Source: Ziziphus jujuba
Lineage: Eukaryota; Streptophyta; Magnoliopsida; Rosales; Rhamnaceae
Length of the DNA stretch: 64,000 nt
Reading direction: 5' to 3'
Assembly (NCBI RefSeq): GCF_031755915.1
Contig: NC_083382.1
Location: forward strand, 6,076,001-6,140,000
Every line of letters starts with the position of its first letter. Position 1 is the first letter of the stretch. The position numbers were made by a program, and so were the translations under genes. The notes beneath the pieces were generated by a model. That model made no database searches. It was not told the DNA's origin and worked only from the letters and a program-made list of their open reading frames with translations. Of this stretch, positions 35,160 through 48,720 are shown piece after piece.

Positions 35160-38100
35160 GGTACTTGGAGATACCAACGTCAAAGAACGAAGATTATACG
35201 TATCAAAAGGAATTGTACATTGGCAAAACTTGAAGATGTTGTCTACAACGCTCTCAACTTAGATTCTACACAACATCAACCAATCTTCAAGTTTATATAC
35301 CATGTGTGTTTTTCATGTGAGCCGTACATTGTGGAAAATGAGGAAGACCTGCAAAGTTTTATAGAATAATATAGTTCACACAGACCTCAAGACAGATCTC
35401 CACTTATTGTTGATGTGTTATCCAGGGTTCTACAAAGTATTAATACTGCTAGATGTGTTGTGAATAGCATACCTACAAGTTCAGGATCTATGACTGTTGC
35501 CCCACTATCTGCAGTTCCAGAGATAGTAATATGTACCTCTGATGGTGACATGCAGTCCCCAGCGACCTAACTTCATAAGCCGGAAACTCAACCTGGATTC
35601 TCCAAAAATCAAATTTGTGAAAACGATGTGCAATCTGTGGAACATTGTCAGGACCTGTCTAAAATTCCTCACCGGAACTCTAGACAAGCTCTGATCCCAG
35701 GGAAACCCTACCGAACCTTCCAATGGAAAATCCGGCAGAACCTCCCCTAAGGGTTGGACTTACCACAATTTTCCTGCACTGAAAACACACTTCTAGATAC
35801 ATCCCCTTATTCCTCCCACATTACTACAATTTAATTCCACAAATTTACAGCATTCCAAAATAATAACAGGGAATTAATGCAGTATTTAATAAAATGTGTC
35901 CAATACAGTATACAGAGCATTATACAAATAAATATGAAATTAATACAATGTCAACTAAAGAAGCAATACAAGATGAAGAGGAAAAAGGGAAGAAATGCTT
36001 CTTGGACTTTTGGCAATGAACTGAGACGTCGGGCTCACCCCGGACGATCAACATCTCCCAATCCTTGTACCTATGGGAACGAAATTTAAAAATATGAGAT
36101 GTTAATCATCTCAGTGAGTGACCCTATCTACTGTACAATTATAATGGTAACGAGAATTATAGTACATTTGATTAATTAAGAATAAATAAGTAAATAAATA
36201 ATAATTAATTGAAAATAATATTTTCTCTCAAAACCCTCACAATTCACTCCGTTGGAAAGGTTCCCCTTTTAAAACATTTTCGCAAAACCCAATCTTTTAT
36301 GCCCCGAAAATCAAGGAATAATTAATTTAATAAATAATTAAATAATCCAAATACGAATAAAATGTAATGAAATATAATAAAATAAATTTAGAATACTTGC
36401 ATTAAAGGAATATAACATAAAAGAGAAATTCAATATATAATTCGTAAAATGTGATTTAATAAATCAAAATAAATAGTACCAAAAATATAATTTAAATAAT
36501 TACAAACAATCATGTAAAATAAGTGGTAGAAAAATACTATAATATTCATTTTGAAATATTCAACCAATCTATATAATATTTTTATGGCAAAATGCATTTT
36601 AAAAACATTAATTTAAAATAAATGACATAAAATATGAATAATTACATTTTAGAAAATACTAATTGGAAATAGGCGATAAAACAAATTAAATTTATTTAAT
36701 TTAAATACTGTTTTAAAACTTTAAGATTTGAAATTTATATTTGAAAAATAATACTTGACGCACCACACTATATACCAGTGATGCCCTATGATACCTAGCG
36801 TCCCGAGCACCATCTGGTGGGAGGTTAAAGAGAGAAACTTGCATACAGTCGCTTCGGCGTCTTGACAGCGCCGCTGCTTAAACTGTCATCCCGGCCATGG
36901 AGGGGGCCGGCTTATGTGCACCATATAGAACTTGCCTGCCCTCGGTCCAATGGCAACTCACTGGAGACATTATAACTTGCACGCTTATCCACATATACAG
37001 TACAGAACACCAGTACTGTATGAGTGTGTCTAAAACAAATAACCAAGTTTATTATTAAAATACCCAATTTTTCCAAAATTCACCATGGGAATTATACCAT
37101 TTTTCAAATTCACCATCCTATATTTTTCTTTAATAACACCAGCATAACTCCATCGATAAAAAATTCCATCAATTTCAAATCCATCAATGAAATCAACAAT
37201 AATTTAAAATAAATATTCCTTCAATTCCTTAAACTTCAAAACATAATTAAGTCACATGATAAACATAACAATTATAAAAGAAAATTGAAATCACAATTTC
37301 TTTTAATTCCCAAATATATTTTTGGCGCTCAAACATATATTAAAACAACATGCATTGGCAATATACTTTAGATGGAAATTCTCTTAATATCAAATACATA
37401 AAACATATTTTTCAAATATCCAATTATAAAATATTCCAATAACAAAATCCAATAATTATTAAATTAAACCTTAAATTCAAGAAAATTCTTAAAACCCAAA
37501 ATATTTATAATACACAAATAATTAATTTCCTTCAATTTTGGCATCAAAATTCCAAATATAAATTTACTAAATATTCAACATATCAAACATATTTTTCAAA
37601 TAACCAATTAACACAAAATATATATATTTTAACATCCCAAAATAATTTTGAAGGTGGGTCACTTACCTCGAGCACGCAATTAATCCAAGATCCTCCATGG
37701 GATCAATTCCACGACGCACACGTGCTTCTAAAACAACAATATTACACATTGTCAAATAAATTAATATTTTATTCGGATAAATAATACCTGATAGATGGGG
37801 GGTTTAACACAAACATTAACCAAAATTTACGAGTAATATACGAAATCGAAGCTTGTGAAACAAGGATTACAAATCTAGTCTTACTTCCCGGATATCAGAC
37901 CCGAGGTGGCCGGAATCTCGTCGGAAAGCTCACAGATTTTAGGCCTTTGATTCTCACAATCCGTTAAGAATTGAGGAAAGTGGACACCGAATTTGGGTTC
38001 AGAGAGTCGAAATGAGGGGGAAAGAATGGGCAGTGCAACTGAAAACTCGCCGGAAAGTCGATTTCCCGACGAGCAGCCGTGGTCACCAGAATCCGCCACC

Positions 38101-40950
38101 GCCGGCAGCTCGTCCGGTGGCCACTGGCCGTCATTTTTGGTGGGAAGGTAGATCTGGTGATGGATAACTCAATAGGACCGGCGGTGAGGCAAACAGAGGT
38201 CAGAATGGAGAGAAATCTGGGTTTGAAGCAATTGACGCCGCCATCGAAAAAAGTCTCGATCCGGGCGCGTCGGCGGTCGGTTGGCCGGCCAGTTTTTAGG
38301 TGGTCTTCAAGGTGGGGTGGCACGTGTATGGAAAGGGTGGCCAGAAAATGGCTAAGCGGAGGTGGCCAATTGGTTTCTCTCTCTTCTCCCCGACTCACGC
38401 GTTTTAGCCAGAATAAAAGCCACCCGGGGTGACACTGTTCACTCACGGGATTGGCTGAAAATACAACACGTGGCACACACTGTTCACATACATACAGATC
38501 CATGAATAGTAAATGTTGTCTCGGAAAAACTTCACAGTTCCGCAACTTTCAAACCACATGTCCAAATCGGACGTGCCGCTAGTCTATAAACTCGTATCGA
38601 AGAGTACTTCACAATATGAATGAGTCAAAGCTCAACTTTGCATGAACAAAAAGTCAACTCCGGCACCCCTTGGACAGTTTGGACCTCAACGTGTTTTGCT
38701 CATAACTTTCAAACCGTAGCTCCGTTTTTGATGTGCTACTAGTCTATGAACTCGTAACAACGTGTACTTTTTAACGGTACCTCGATCAATGTGAAATTCC
38801 ATCAGGAACAAAAAGTCAACATTTGATCCCTTGACGGTCAAACCCGGTCAACCTTGGTCAAATTTTAGAAATTTCCGATGTACTTCGGGACGGGGTGTTA
38901 CGAACATGATCATGATAATGAGTGCTTTGACATTAATGATATGAATGAATATCGTGGACATGATAATGATAAAGATGGACAATTTGAGGTTGAGGTCAAC
39001 ATTGATCGTAGTGAAGATGGGTTACGTGACATTTGTTGGACCTAACATTCGGGACTTTCAGCTTGTGATAGTCAACATGGTGATTCTTCTTATGGTAATA
39101 GTCCAATTGGTAATGTGAATGATGATGTGCTTGCTTCTCCTTATACCGAAAACCATTTGGACATTCGACAGGATTGTACCGCATCCATGGCTGAACATAG
39201 GGTTAATCGTCGCTTCTCATATGTCAATCCCATGAAATCATTCGAATGAATCAACTCTTTTCGAGTAAGAATGCACTATAGAAGAAGCTTAGTCTTTATG
39301 CACTAAGGAAAAATTTTAAATTCAAGGTCAAGAAGTCAGATAGGGTCTGATATGAGGTTGTATGTGTAAATGACAATTGCATGTGGCAATTGCGTGCTAC
39401 CAAGCTACATGGTGATAATACAGAGGCCTTCATGATTAGGGCCTTCAAGGATGAGCATATTTGCTTTTTAAATATCATGAAAAGGGATCATCGTCAAGCA
39501 ATAAGTTCAGTTATCGGAGACATCATCTAGCCAACGTTTGATGGGATTTCACGGTAATACAAACCCTGAGATATCATGCATGACATTCACTTTAATTACG
39601 GAGTAAACATAAGCTACAACAAAGCATGGTCCGTTAAGGAAGTTGCATTATCAAGTTTGTGGGGCACGCCAGAAGAGTCATATGCAAAACTTCCTTTATG
39701 GAGTCACGTTTTGAAGAGCAAAAATCCGGGCACGTTTACTCGAATTGAAACTGACGATCAAAACAGATTTTTATAGTTTTTCATGGCACTTGGAGCTAGC
39801 ATCAGATGGTTTCAGCATATGCAGAGAGTCGTAGCTGTCGATGGAACTACGCTGAAGAATAGATATAGAGGTTTGTTATATATTGCATCATGTTTTGATG
39901 GGAATAATCAAATTTATCCACTTGCTTATGGAATAGGCCATGGGGAGATGGATGCTGCTTACACGTGGTTTTTTGAGAGATTTAAATAAGCGTTTGGGGA
40001 TGATCCGAATATACCCTTTATATCAGATACACACAAGAGCGTTGCAAAAGCGATATGTACAGTTTTCCCTAATAATCACCATGGCCACTGCACATATCAT
40101 CTTGGTACAAATTTGAGTGCTAAGAAGTTTCAAGGTAAATTCAATGCGATTATATCAACTTTTAATGATGCAGCTAGGGCATATATTGTTGAGGATTTTG
40201 ATGAGGCCATGCAGCGTTTAGAAGGGATTAGTGTTGAAGTTGTACAATATCTCAAGGATGCAAATCCTACAAAATGGGCTAGATCACATTTTCCGGGCAA
40301 TAGATACAACATAATGATCACTAACATCGCAGAGAGCATGAACTCTGTGCTTCTTGATGCTAGGGATAAACTTGTTTTGCCATTACTAGATCACATTCGT
40401 GATGTCTTGCAAAAGTGGTGGTATGAACGTTGAACTAACGCAGCTGCAATGCAAACTCCTATTAGTAATTGGTTGGAAAATATCATGCAGGAGAGCTCAA
40501 ATAATGGTAGAGGCTTATGTGTTATTCCATTGAACTTATATGAGTTTCAAGTTGTTGGCCATGGCGTGTTCGTTGGAGTAGTCAACATAGAAAATAAGAC
40601 GTGTTTATGGAAGGAATTTGACATTGATGGATTTCCTTGTGTCCATGCAATTACAGCATGTAAGCATCGACAATTGCAGCAGTTGACTCACTCCGTGATG
40701 CATATTCGGAAACCATAAATCCACCTAGAGATAAATGTCAGTGGCATGCTCCAGATGATGTCATAAACCAGCTTGTACTTCCACCTAAGATTGGAAAACA
40801 GTCAGGAAGACCAAGAAAGAAGAGGATTCAATCTCAAAGAGAGGAGCGTCATCAATATAGATGCGGGAGGTGCAAACAGATTGGTCACAGCAGCTGATCA
40901 TGCTCGGTCGCCGTACCTCTTGAGAGCACTACCAACCAGCAGCACCATTC
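35160..40950 (+). pseudogene. MULE transposase (MURA-like), decayed and interrupted
   Basis: MURA cuts and rejoins MULE DNA. N-terminal block (35.17-35.6 kb): LAKLEDVVYNALNLDS, FIYHVCFSCEPYIVENEED. After a 3.26-kb insertion the gene resumes at 38.9 kb (HDHDNECFDINDMNEY), then the DNA-binding zinc region (NFKFKVKKSDRVRYEVVCVN, 39.3-39.5 kb). DDE catalytic core: VVAVDGTTLKNRYRG (39.8 kb), FISDTHKSVAKA (40.0 kb), the HHGHCTYHL motif and ITNIAESMNSVLLDAR (40.3 kb). SWIM zinc finger CLWKEFDIDGFPCVHAITAC lies at 40.6 kb, then GRPRKKR and a CCHC knuckle CGRCKQIGHSS with a TGA inside (40.88 kb). Several stops and frameshifts disable it. It converges on the Ulp1-like gene. Confidence 0.9.
35646..38902. 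mobile_element. Solo-LTR-like insertion of 3.26 kb with perfect 5-bp target duplication
   Basis: It begins TGTCAGGACCTGTC and ends GGGACGGGGTGTTACG, flanked by AACAT on both sides (35641-35645, 38903-38907). Removing it restores the MURA frame (VQSVE|HDHDNE). No gag or pol motif, primer site or second LTR was found, so it is most simply a solo LTR of a long-LTR Gypsy element, with its final CA changed to CG. The middle is very AT-rich; 37.88-38.45 kb is GC-rich with CCGGAA/GCCGG motifs. Reading frames on both strands of that GC-rich part are chance. Confidence 0.8.
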
Positions 40951-41309
40951 AACCACGTAACATGTGTTTTGGCATAATAGACATTGGTTTTATGTGTTCT
41001 TTTGTTGTTAAAGTCATCTGTCGTATTATGTTGATAACATATCATTATGTGTTCAGTTTTTGGTTCAGTTTTTTGTAAGTTTCTTACTGTTGCACAGATG
41101 ATATTACTGCCCACTGGTAATGACAGATGCATTGTCGGTAATTGACATTTGTACACCGTCGTAAAAGAATCATCGGTAATTACATCGGACAACTTCAATC
41201 ATGTGTGTTCCAACCAAGAACATGCTAAATGTAGTTATTAATGATAACTGCTGTCAAAGTTAGAGAAACAACGACATTAATAAGTGAAAACATTCAGTTT
41301 GTTTTTTCT

Positions 41310-43010
41310 TCAAACATTACCATAAGTTTCATCGGTAATTACCGAAACCCTTATGGTAATCACATTTTACCAATTTTATAGCCCCCGCAAGTCCTCTAAT
41401 GTGTGTTAAATGCAAAAACATGCAAAATATGGATTCTTAAATGATCATAAGGAGAAAAAATCCCAAAATTTCTAAAAAGGTTCTCAAATCGGCAAACAAA
41501 ATTTGATTACTTCGGTAATTACCGATGAAACCTACGGTAATCAATTTATACTTGCTGGAAAAATTATCGTAGGTTTCATCGGTAATTACCGAAACCCCTA
41601 TGGTAATCACATTTTACCAATTTTACGGCCCTCACAAGTCCCATAATGTTTGTTAAATGCATAAATATGTGAAATATAGATTCTTAAATGATCCTATGGA
41701 GAAAAAACCCCAAAAGTTCTGAAAAAATTCTCAAATTGGCAAAAAAATTTCATTACTGTAGGCATTCGGTAATTATCGATGAAACCTATGGTAATCAATT
41801 TATACTTGCTCGAAAACTTACTGTAGGTTTCATCTGTAATTACCGAAAACCCTATGGTAATCCCATTTTACCAATTTTATGGCCCCTGCAAGTCCCCTAA
41901 TGTGTGTTAAATGCAAAAACATGCAAAATATAGATTCTTAAATGATCCTAAGGAGAAAAAATCTCAAAAGTTCTGAAAAAGTTCTCAAATTGGCAAAAAA
42001 ATTTGATTACTATAGGCCTTCGGTGATTACCGATGAAACCTACGGTAATTAATTTATACTTGCCGGAAACATTACCGTAGGTTTCATCGGTAATTACCGA
42101 AACCCCTATGGGAATCACATTTTACCAATTTTTTGGCCCCCACAAATCCCCTAATGTGTGTTAAATGCGAAAACATGCAAAATATAGATTCTTAAGTGAT
42201 GCTAAGGAGAGAAAACTCCAAACGTTCTGAAAAGTTCTCAAATTGGCAAAAGAATTTGATTACTGTAGGCCTTTGGTAATTACCGATGAAACCTACGGTA
42301 AGCAATTTATACTTGCTGGAAAAATTACCGTAGATTTCATCGGTAATTACCGAAACCCCTATGGTAATCACATTTTACCAATTTTTTGGCCCCCACAAGT
42401 CCCCTAATGTGAGTTAAATGAAAAAACATGCAAAATATAGATTCTTAAATGATCCTAAGGAGAAAAAACCACAAACGTTATGAAAAAGTTCTCAAATTGG
42501 ACAATTTATTATTATTATTGTAGGCCTTCGGTAATTACCGATGAAACCTATGGTAATCAATTTATACTTGCTCGAAAAATTACCGTCGGTTTCATCAGTA
42601 ATTACCGAAACCCTTATGGTAATCACATTTTACCACTTTTTTGGACCCCACAAGTGCCCTAATGTGTGTTAAATTCAACAACATGCAAAATATAGATTCT
42701 TAAATGATCTAAGGAGAAAAAACCCCAAATGTTCTGAAAAAGTTCTCAAATCAAGAAAAAAAAATGATTATTGTAGGCCTTCGGTAATTACTGATGAAAC
42801 CTACGGTAATCAATTTTTACTTGCTAGAAAAATTACCGTAGGTTTCATCAGTAATTACCGAAACCCTTGTGTTAATCACATTTTACCACTTTTTTGGGCC
42901 CCATATGTCCTTTAATGTGTGTTAAATGCAACAACATGCAAAATATGGATTCTTGAATGATCCTAAGGAGAAAAAACACCAAAAGTTCAGAAAAAGTTAT
43001 CAAATTGTCA
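41310..43010 (+). repeat. MULE array, forward half: seven ~255-bp units
   Basis: Units recur at the ATTCTTAAATGATCCTAAGG mark near 41.43, 41.69, 41.93, 42.19, 42.45, 42.70 and 42.95 kb. Each unit holds a ~29-bp inverted repeat whose arms contain CGGTAATTACCG and GATGAAACCTACGGTAA, with a ~24-nt AT-rich loop. A unique-looking spacer ending in AAAAGTTCTGAAAAAGTTCT follows. CGGTAATTACCG is itself a perfect 12-bp palindrome. No reading frame is conserved between units. Confidence 0.9.
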
Positions 43011-43014
43011 AAAT

Positions 43015-44640
43015 TTTCCAAATTGTTGGGGTTTTTTCTCCTTAGGATCATTAAAGAATGTATATATTGCATGTTGTTGCACTTAACACACATTAGGGGA
43101 CTTGTGGGAGCCAAAAAGGTGGTAAAATATGATTAGCATAGGGGTTTCCTTAATTACCGATGAAACCTACGGTAATTTTTCCAGCATGTATAAATTGATT
43201 ATCGTAGGTTTCATCGGTAATTACCGAAGGCCTACAGTAATGAAATTTTTTTGCCAATTTGAGAACTTTTTCAGAATATTTGGGGTTTTTTCTCCTTAGG
43301 ATAATTTAAGAATCTATATTTTGCATATTTTTGCATTTAACACATATTAAGGGACTTGTGGGGGGCAAACAATTGGTAAAATGTGATTATCATAGGGGTT
43401 TCAGTAATTACCGATGAAACCTACGGTAATTTTTCCAGCAAATATAAATTGATTACGATAGGTTTCATCGGTAGTTACTGAAGGCCTAGAGTAATCAAAT
43501 TGTTTTGCCAATTTGAGAACTTTTTCAGAACTTTTGGGGTTTTTTTCTCCTTAGGATCATTTAAGAATCTATATTTTGCATGTTTTTGCATATAACACAC
43601 ATTAGGGGATTTGTGGGGGCCAAAAAATTGGTAAAATGTGATTACCATAGGATTTCAGTAATTACCGATGAAACCTATGGTAAGTTTTCAAGCAAGTATA
43701 AATTGATTACCGTAGGTTTCATCTTTAATTGCCGAAGGCCTACAGTAATCAAATTTTTTGCCAATTTGAGAAATTTTTAAAAACTTTTGGGGTTTTTTCT
43801 GCTTAGAATATTTTAAGAATCTATATTTTACATGTTTTTGCATTTAACACACATTAGGGGACTTGTGGGGGCCATAAAATTGGTAAAATGTGATTACCAT
43901 AGGGGTGTCGGTAATTATCGATGAAACCTACGGTAAGGTTTCCAACAAGTATAAATTGATTATCGTAGGTTTCATTGGTAATTATTGAAGGCCTACAGTA
44001 AACAAATTTTTTTGCCAATTTGAGAACTATTTCATAAATTTTGGGATTTTTTCTCTTTAGGATCATTTAAGAATCCATATTTTGCGTGTTTTTGCATTTA
44101 CCACACATAAGGGGACTTGTGGGGGTCAAAAAATTGGTAAAATGTAATTACCATAGGAGTTTCGGTAAGTACTGATGAAACCTACGATAATTTTTCCAGC
44201 AATTATAAATTGATTACCGTAGGTTTCATTGGTAATTACCGAAGGCCTACAGTAATCAAATGTTTTTGCCAGTTTGAGAACTTTTTTAGAACTTTTGGGA
44301 TTTTTTCTCCTTAGGATCATTTAAGAGTCCATATTTTTCATGTTCTTGCATTTAGCACACATTAGGGGACTTGTGAGGGCCATAAAATTGGTAAAATGTG
44401 ATTACCACAGGGGTTTCGGTAATTACCGATGAAACCTACGGTAATCAAATGTTTTTGCCAATTAGAGAAATTTTCTTGAACTTTTGGGGTTTTTTCTATT
44501 TGGGGTCATTAATGGATGTATATTTTGCATTTTGTTGATGGAAAAACCCATTAGTGGACTATTTGGAGTAAAAAAATATGTGAATTGATATTGCCGAAAG
44601 CGTGTCGGTAATTACCGATGATGCATCGGGAATTATTGAT
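43015..44640 (-). repeat. MULE array, reverse half: seven units in opposite orientation
   Basis: The same ~255-bp unit in reverse complement, with the CTCCTTAGGATCATT mark near 43.04, 43.29, 43.55, 43.80, 44.05, 44.31 and 44.49 kb. The switch of orientation lies around 43.00-43.02 kb at CAAAATTTTCC. The outermost unit fades into a diverged CGGTAATTACCGATGATGCA stretch at 44.61 kb. Together with the forward half it forms a ~3.3-kb imperfect palindrome. Confidence 0.9.
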
Positions 44641-44790
44641 GCACTATCAATAATCATCTTTGTTTGAATTTTTATCAAAACCGAGGGTCTTCTCTTCTTT
44701 TTTTTTTTGTCAACAATTATCATTACTAAATCTAGGTTCAGCATATTCAGATAACATTAGTATAAGGTGTCATAACATTAAACATACGAT

Positions 44791-47700
44791 CTACATTGAA
44801 AGTTTATTAAAGTACAAATCAACAGCATATTTTTTTCTAAAAAAGCTAATGTCTTTCGGGCCAAATGAAAGATTCTCCTCACTGCTCTTGTATTCAATAA
44901 ATTTCAAAGCGTAGACGCCATAGTCACCCCTGCAGAATAACATTAATGAAAACCAACCACATGTATTTCCACACGTAAGCACAATTAAACAGTAGCAATA
45001 GAAGTGGTTTGAAATGACAACACATTCATACCCATTATCTTGGCGGGGTGCATCTTTGGTCATGGTCATCGTGAATGGCTCTAAAGTGGGAAGCACGTCC
45101 GGATTCTTATCGTAATATCCCCCATCCCTCAATAGGTAAGGCAGCATATACATAAGGCATTCCACATTTTTCAACTCTTTATTATGGAAATATTTATTTC
45201 CCATATTTGGATCGTATAAATCAATATGTCGCACCTTCAAGTCCACACATGCTACCAACCAATGGGCGCCTCCATTGTTGATTGGGATGTACACTAGAAA
45301 ATCAGAAGATAACCTCATTATCCACAAATTGGGAAACTTAGTCAGAATTTTTTTAAATAATGTAGGGACTTACATAATCACATCTCCGCCACAGCATGCT
45401 AGGTTTGGGTGACTTCCCATGCATATAGCTACGAAGTGTCGAATCACATGAATATGTGCTTCGAGATGCCCCCCATATGGGATAACGCCCTTTGATGGAT
45501 GACTGCCAAATAATTAAATAGATACAATATAAAATGTCATCAATATAACATTAAGCAACACAATAACATCCCATCATCTTACCCAAAATAACACGTCTAA
45601 TATGGCACAGTTGTGGGTGAACATCTTCTCATTCTCAAACCGCCTTTTTCGTATGAAATAAAAAATAGTGTCAATATGCTGCAAAACCACATTAAAGGAA
45701 ATAAATAACAAGTGCGAGGTGATAAATAAAACATCATTCCAAACAAAAGAACACAATGAATTTACATGAAAATAAAGTATATAACTTACATCGGAAGTCA
45801 ACCATCCTTCAGAGGTAAGTAACTCAGCAAAAAAATTCTTCCCCATCGTCATATAAGATGTACACACGGTCGCTTCATTCGGTGCCACCCTATACCACTC
45901 ATCAAACGCCCTCTCCTTCGATGCATCAATATGTCGATTAAGATTAAATTTGACCTTCTTCTTACACAGATCGGTGTAAGGAGAGATGATGTGATGTGAT
46001 TGGTGGTAAACTTTACCAAATCAGCTTGTCTCACCAACTTTTATGTGTCCAATCCTCCACCTTAATCTCAGCTGATTGGTCATGATGTGGACTGTCAGCT
46101 GAAGCACTGATATCCCACCCCAAATGCAAAGGCCGATATGGCACCAAAGTCCAGGAATCCTTTACATAGGGTCCTCCAGGTATGATAGGCTCAAACGGTA
46201 TTGTACAATCCTCATTCTCCTTCCTACCATTAGAATCGTCTATGGGTGCATCAAACTCTTTAGCTTGCTCTCCAAATGACGGTGCCATAGGAGATGATGG
46301 TTGCACCAAAGATGACGGTGAATGGGTGTGCATATGATGTTCGGCCTCCAAAACACAATGGTTATTTTGTAGTTCCCAAACTCTAACAACAAATAATTGC
46401 CAAATTATAATATAGAATTTAATAATGCTGAAACCCTAAAGTATACTAAGTTGTCTAAATGATACCTGATGCTTTTGTTGGTCGATAACAGAACTAAGCA
46501 TCGTCCTTAAAGATGCCATCTCTTTCTTTAATTCATCAAATTTTGCCTCCAAGCAAGCAAGCTAATCAATATCAATATCCAAAACATAAGTCAATATATA
46601 TTAGTACAACATATGAAATGCAAATTTGCATGCAAGTAACAATTGCATACCCTGAAATTAGCATTTGGAGGGCCACTAGAATGCTCCTCAGCTTTGGACA
46701 CATCTTTAGTGCCAACGGTGGCTATGGGTGCTACAAGTGGTGATGCTGTATAGCGAACTTCATGTATGTTCACTACTATTGTTCGCTAGTAATCCATAGT
46801 CTTCTCCTCATCGGTAGCATCTAACCTCCAGTGCACAGCATACTACATGAAATGAAGCAAGGAAAAAAAAGTTAATTTCGAAACTGACATTGGTAATGTA
46901 ACTTGAATGTAGTCGTACCATGTAGTCTAAATAAATTTGCCTTATATTGCTATTTGAGGTGAACCAATTATGGACGAAATGGTTCAGTTGACTTGTAGCA
47001 TGCCATCCAAGGATCCTCGGACAACGGATTTCCCGCTGCTCGCCAAAATGGTTACCAAAATCAGGGATTACTTCAAACCCCCACAACTACAAAATATAAA
47101 TTACAGGTTATTAAATATAATTTTTAAGTAAACGCTATATGTATTAAATATATTACCGTACCTGAAATGCCAATGGAAAGCCTTTTAGGCCATATGACTG
47201 TGATTTATTCTTTACTGCACATCCTCTATACTTGAATGCATTGTGGAATGAGTCGATTGTCTCCTTGTAGCTTAGACTGCCCCAAGGGTAGGAATTAAAT
47301 ACCTCGATATCGGCAACCAAATCAATGAATTTTCTATTTATTTGAACCCTCGGATCCATTCTGAGTACACCATGAACTAAGAAATATAGTAATGCAATTC
47401 TTACAGCATCCCAATCATCCACAAAATTTGTACCCTTGTATATTCGTTCTAGTTTAGGCGATTTTAATTCAGGTCATCTAGCAACCTTGTGAGCAGCTCC
47501 TTTCCTTTGGAAATTTGCATATCATACATGGAAAGGTGCCTACAAAACTTTAAGCCACTAATGAGTGCAAATTCCCACTTCATAAATCGCACTCCAGATC
47601 TGCCAAAGTTAAACTCCAGTACTTCTGGATTGTTGGACGTAACTCGTCTGCCAAGCACGTGATGCACTAGATGACCAAAGAACCTGAGGTTCTTCATGTC

Positions 47701-48368
47701 AAGTAAGTGTCCAAAGCATGTTTGTCTATTCTTTTCCAGCTGCTCACTTGTGAGGACACTTGTAATTACTTTGTTCACTTCTATTGGATTCCCGAATGAA
47801 TGTGCCCTAACTTTAAATATATCGGCATCCTGCAAGATCCGTTCCTTTGGAGCGTCGATGGGTTGCAAAATGAATTACATAAATGGAACGGATGTCAACC
47901 ATTTAATCATACCCTATTTTTCTACCCTAACTTGATAATAATAATTTCCAACCAAATCTTAAGACATATGGGTTCACATTTTTGCACTAGTGGTAATTAC
48001 TGATGAAACCATCTGTAATCAACCTACAATGAACTAAAAAAAATCCCGATGGCCTATCGGCAATTAACGATGGCCATCGGGTGAAGTTTTTCTCGAGTAT
48101 TCACATTCATGAATAAATACTGACAGATGTCTTATCATTTACTGCACAAAACAATATAGATGAATATAAAGCTTACCATCTCAGATGGGGGAGAGGAGAG
48201 TGGAATGTGCCTTGGAAGTTTGATGCTTTCTATCTCAGCTTTGGATTGCTGCCTAGTAGTTCGTCGATGCTTAGAGTCGGGTGCTGATGTGCTACCACCA
48301 TGTCTCTTACTTTGTACCTTCTTACCTCCCTTCTTCGATTGAGCTCGCAAGTTCCTCTTTGGTGCCAT
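44791..48368 (-). pseudogene. MULE-borne Ulp1-like C48 protease gene with DUF1985-type region
   Basis: Exon 1 (48368-48177) starts MAPKRNLRAQSKKGGKK, a basic nuclear-type N-terminus, with donor GTAAGC. A DUF1985-like region follows (47.87-47.15 kb: FFGHLVHHVLGRRV, FGRSGVRFMKWEFALISGLK, WDAVRIALLYFLVHGVL), then a low-complexity linker (46.8-46.0 kb), RHIDASKERAFDEWYRV and TSEGWLTSD (45.97-45.79 kb), and the protease. Catalytic His is in GAHWLVACVDLK, Asp in IDLYDPN, Gln in RQDNG. The catalytic Cys position after a 102-nt intron (45031-44930) reads GDYGVYALKFIEY, so Cys is Tyr (codon 44920-44922). C48 proteases remove SUMO; such genes are known passengers of plant MULEs (Kaonashi, CUMULE). Frame breaks occur near 46.03 kb. 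Confidence 0.85.
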
Positions 48369-48399
48369 TATAAAGTACAACCTACAAATGTACATTGAC

Positions 48400-48677
48400 A
48401 ACATTAATAAATTTTTATCTACCTTTAACCACATTGTCAACTATGTATACATATATAAATATCCGCAATCCTCAATTTCATATGCTCTTTTCCTAAGGAT
48501 ATTATGTATGCCATCTGCAAAACATTTACTGAACATTTAGTGTATAGCAGTGTGTTTACTTCTAACTCTTTCTATCTTCTTCTTCTTCTTTATTGTTTTT
48601 TTTTTCTTTTTTGGGGATAAAGTGTTTGCGTGTTTGCTTCTAGCTAACCATGTACCTAAAATTTTATGCATCGATCT

Positions 48678-48720
<43 letters not shown>

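Noticed and set aside
37881..38545. Overlapping reading frames on both strands, up to 193 codons, in a GC-rich block
   Set aside because: They lie inside the solo LTR, show no domain, and overlap each other on opposite strands; low stop density is due to GC content.
41310..44640. CRISPR-like array
   Set aside because: Units are ~255 bp with no short repeat/unique spacer pattern and reverse orientation halfway; this is a eukaryotic MULE.
34300..48700. Terminal inverted repeats and 9-bp target duplication of the MULE
   Set aside because: I looked for matching ends on both sides by eye and found none I could support, so element limits are left open.
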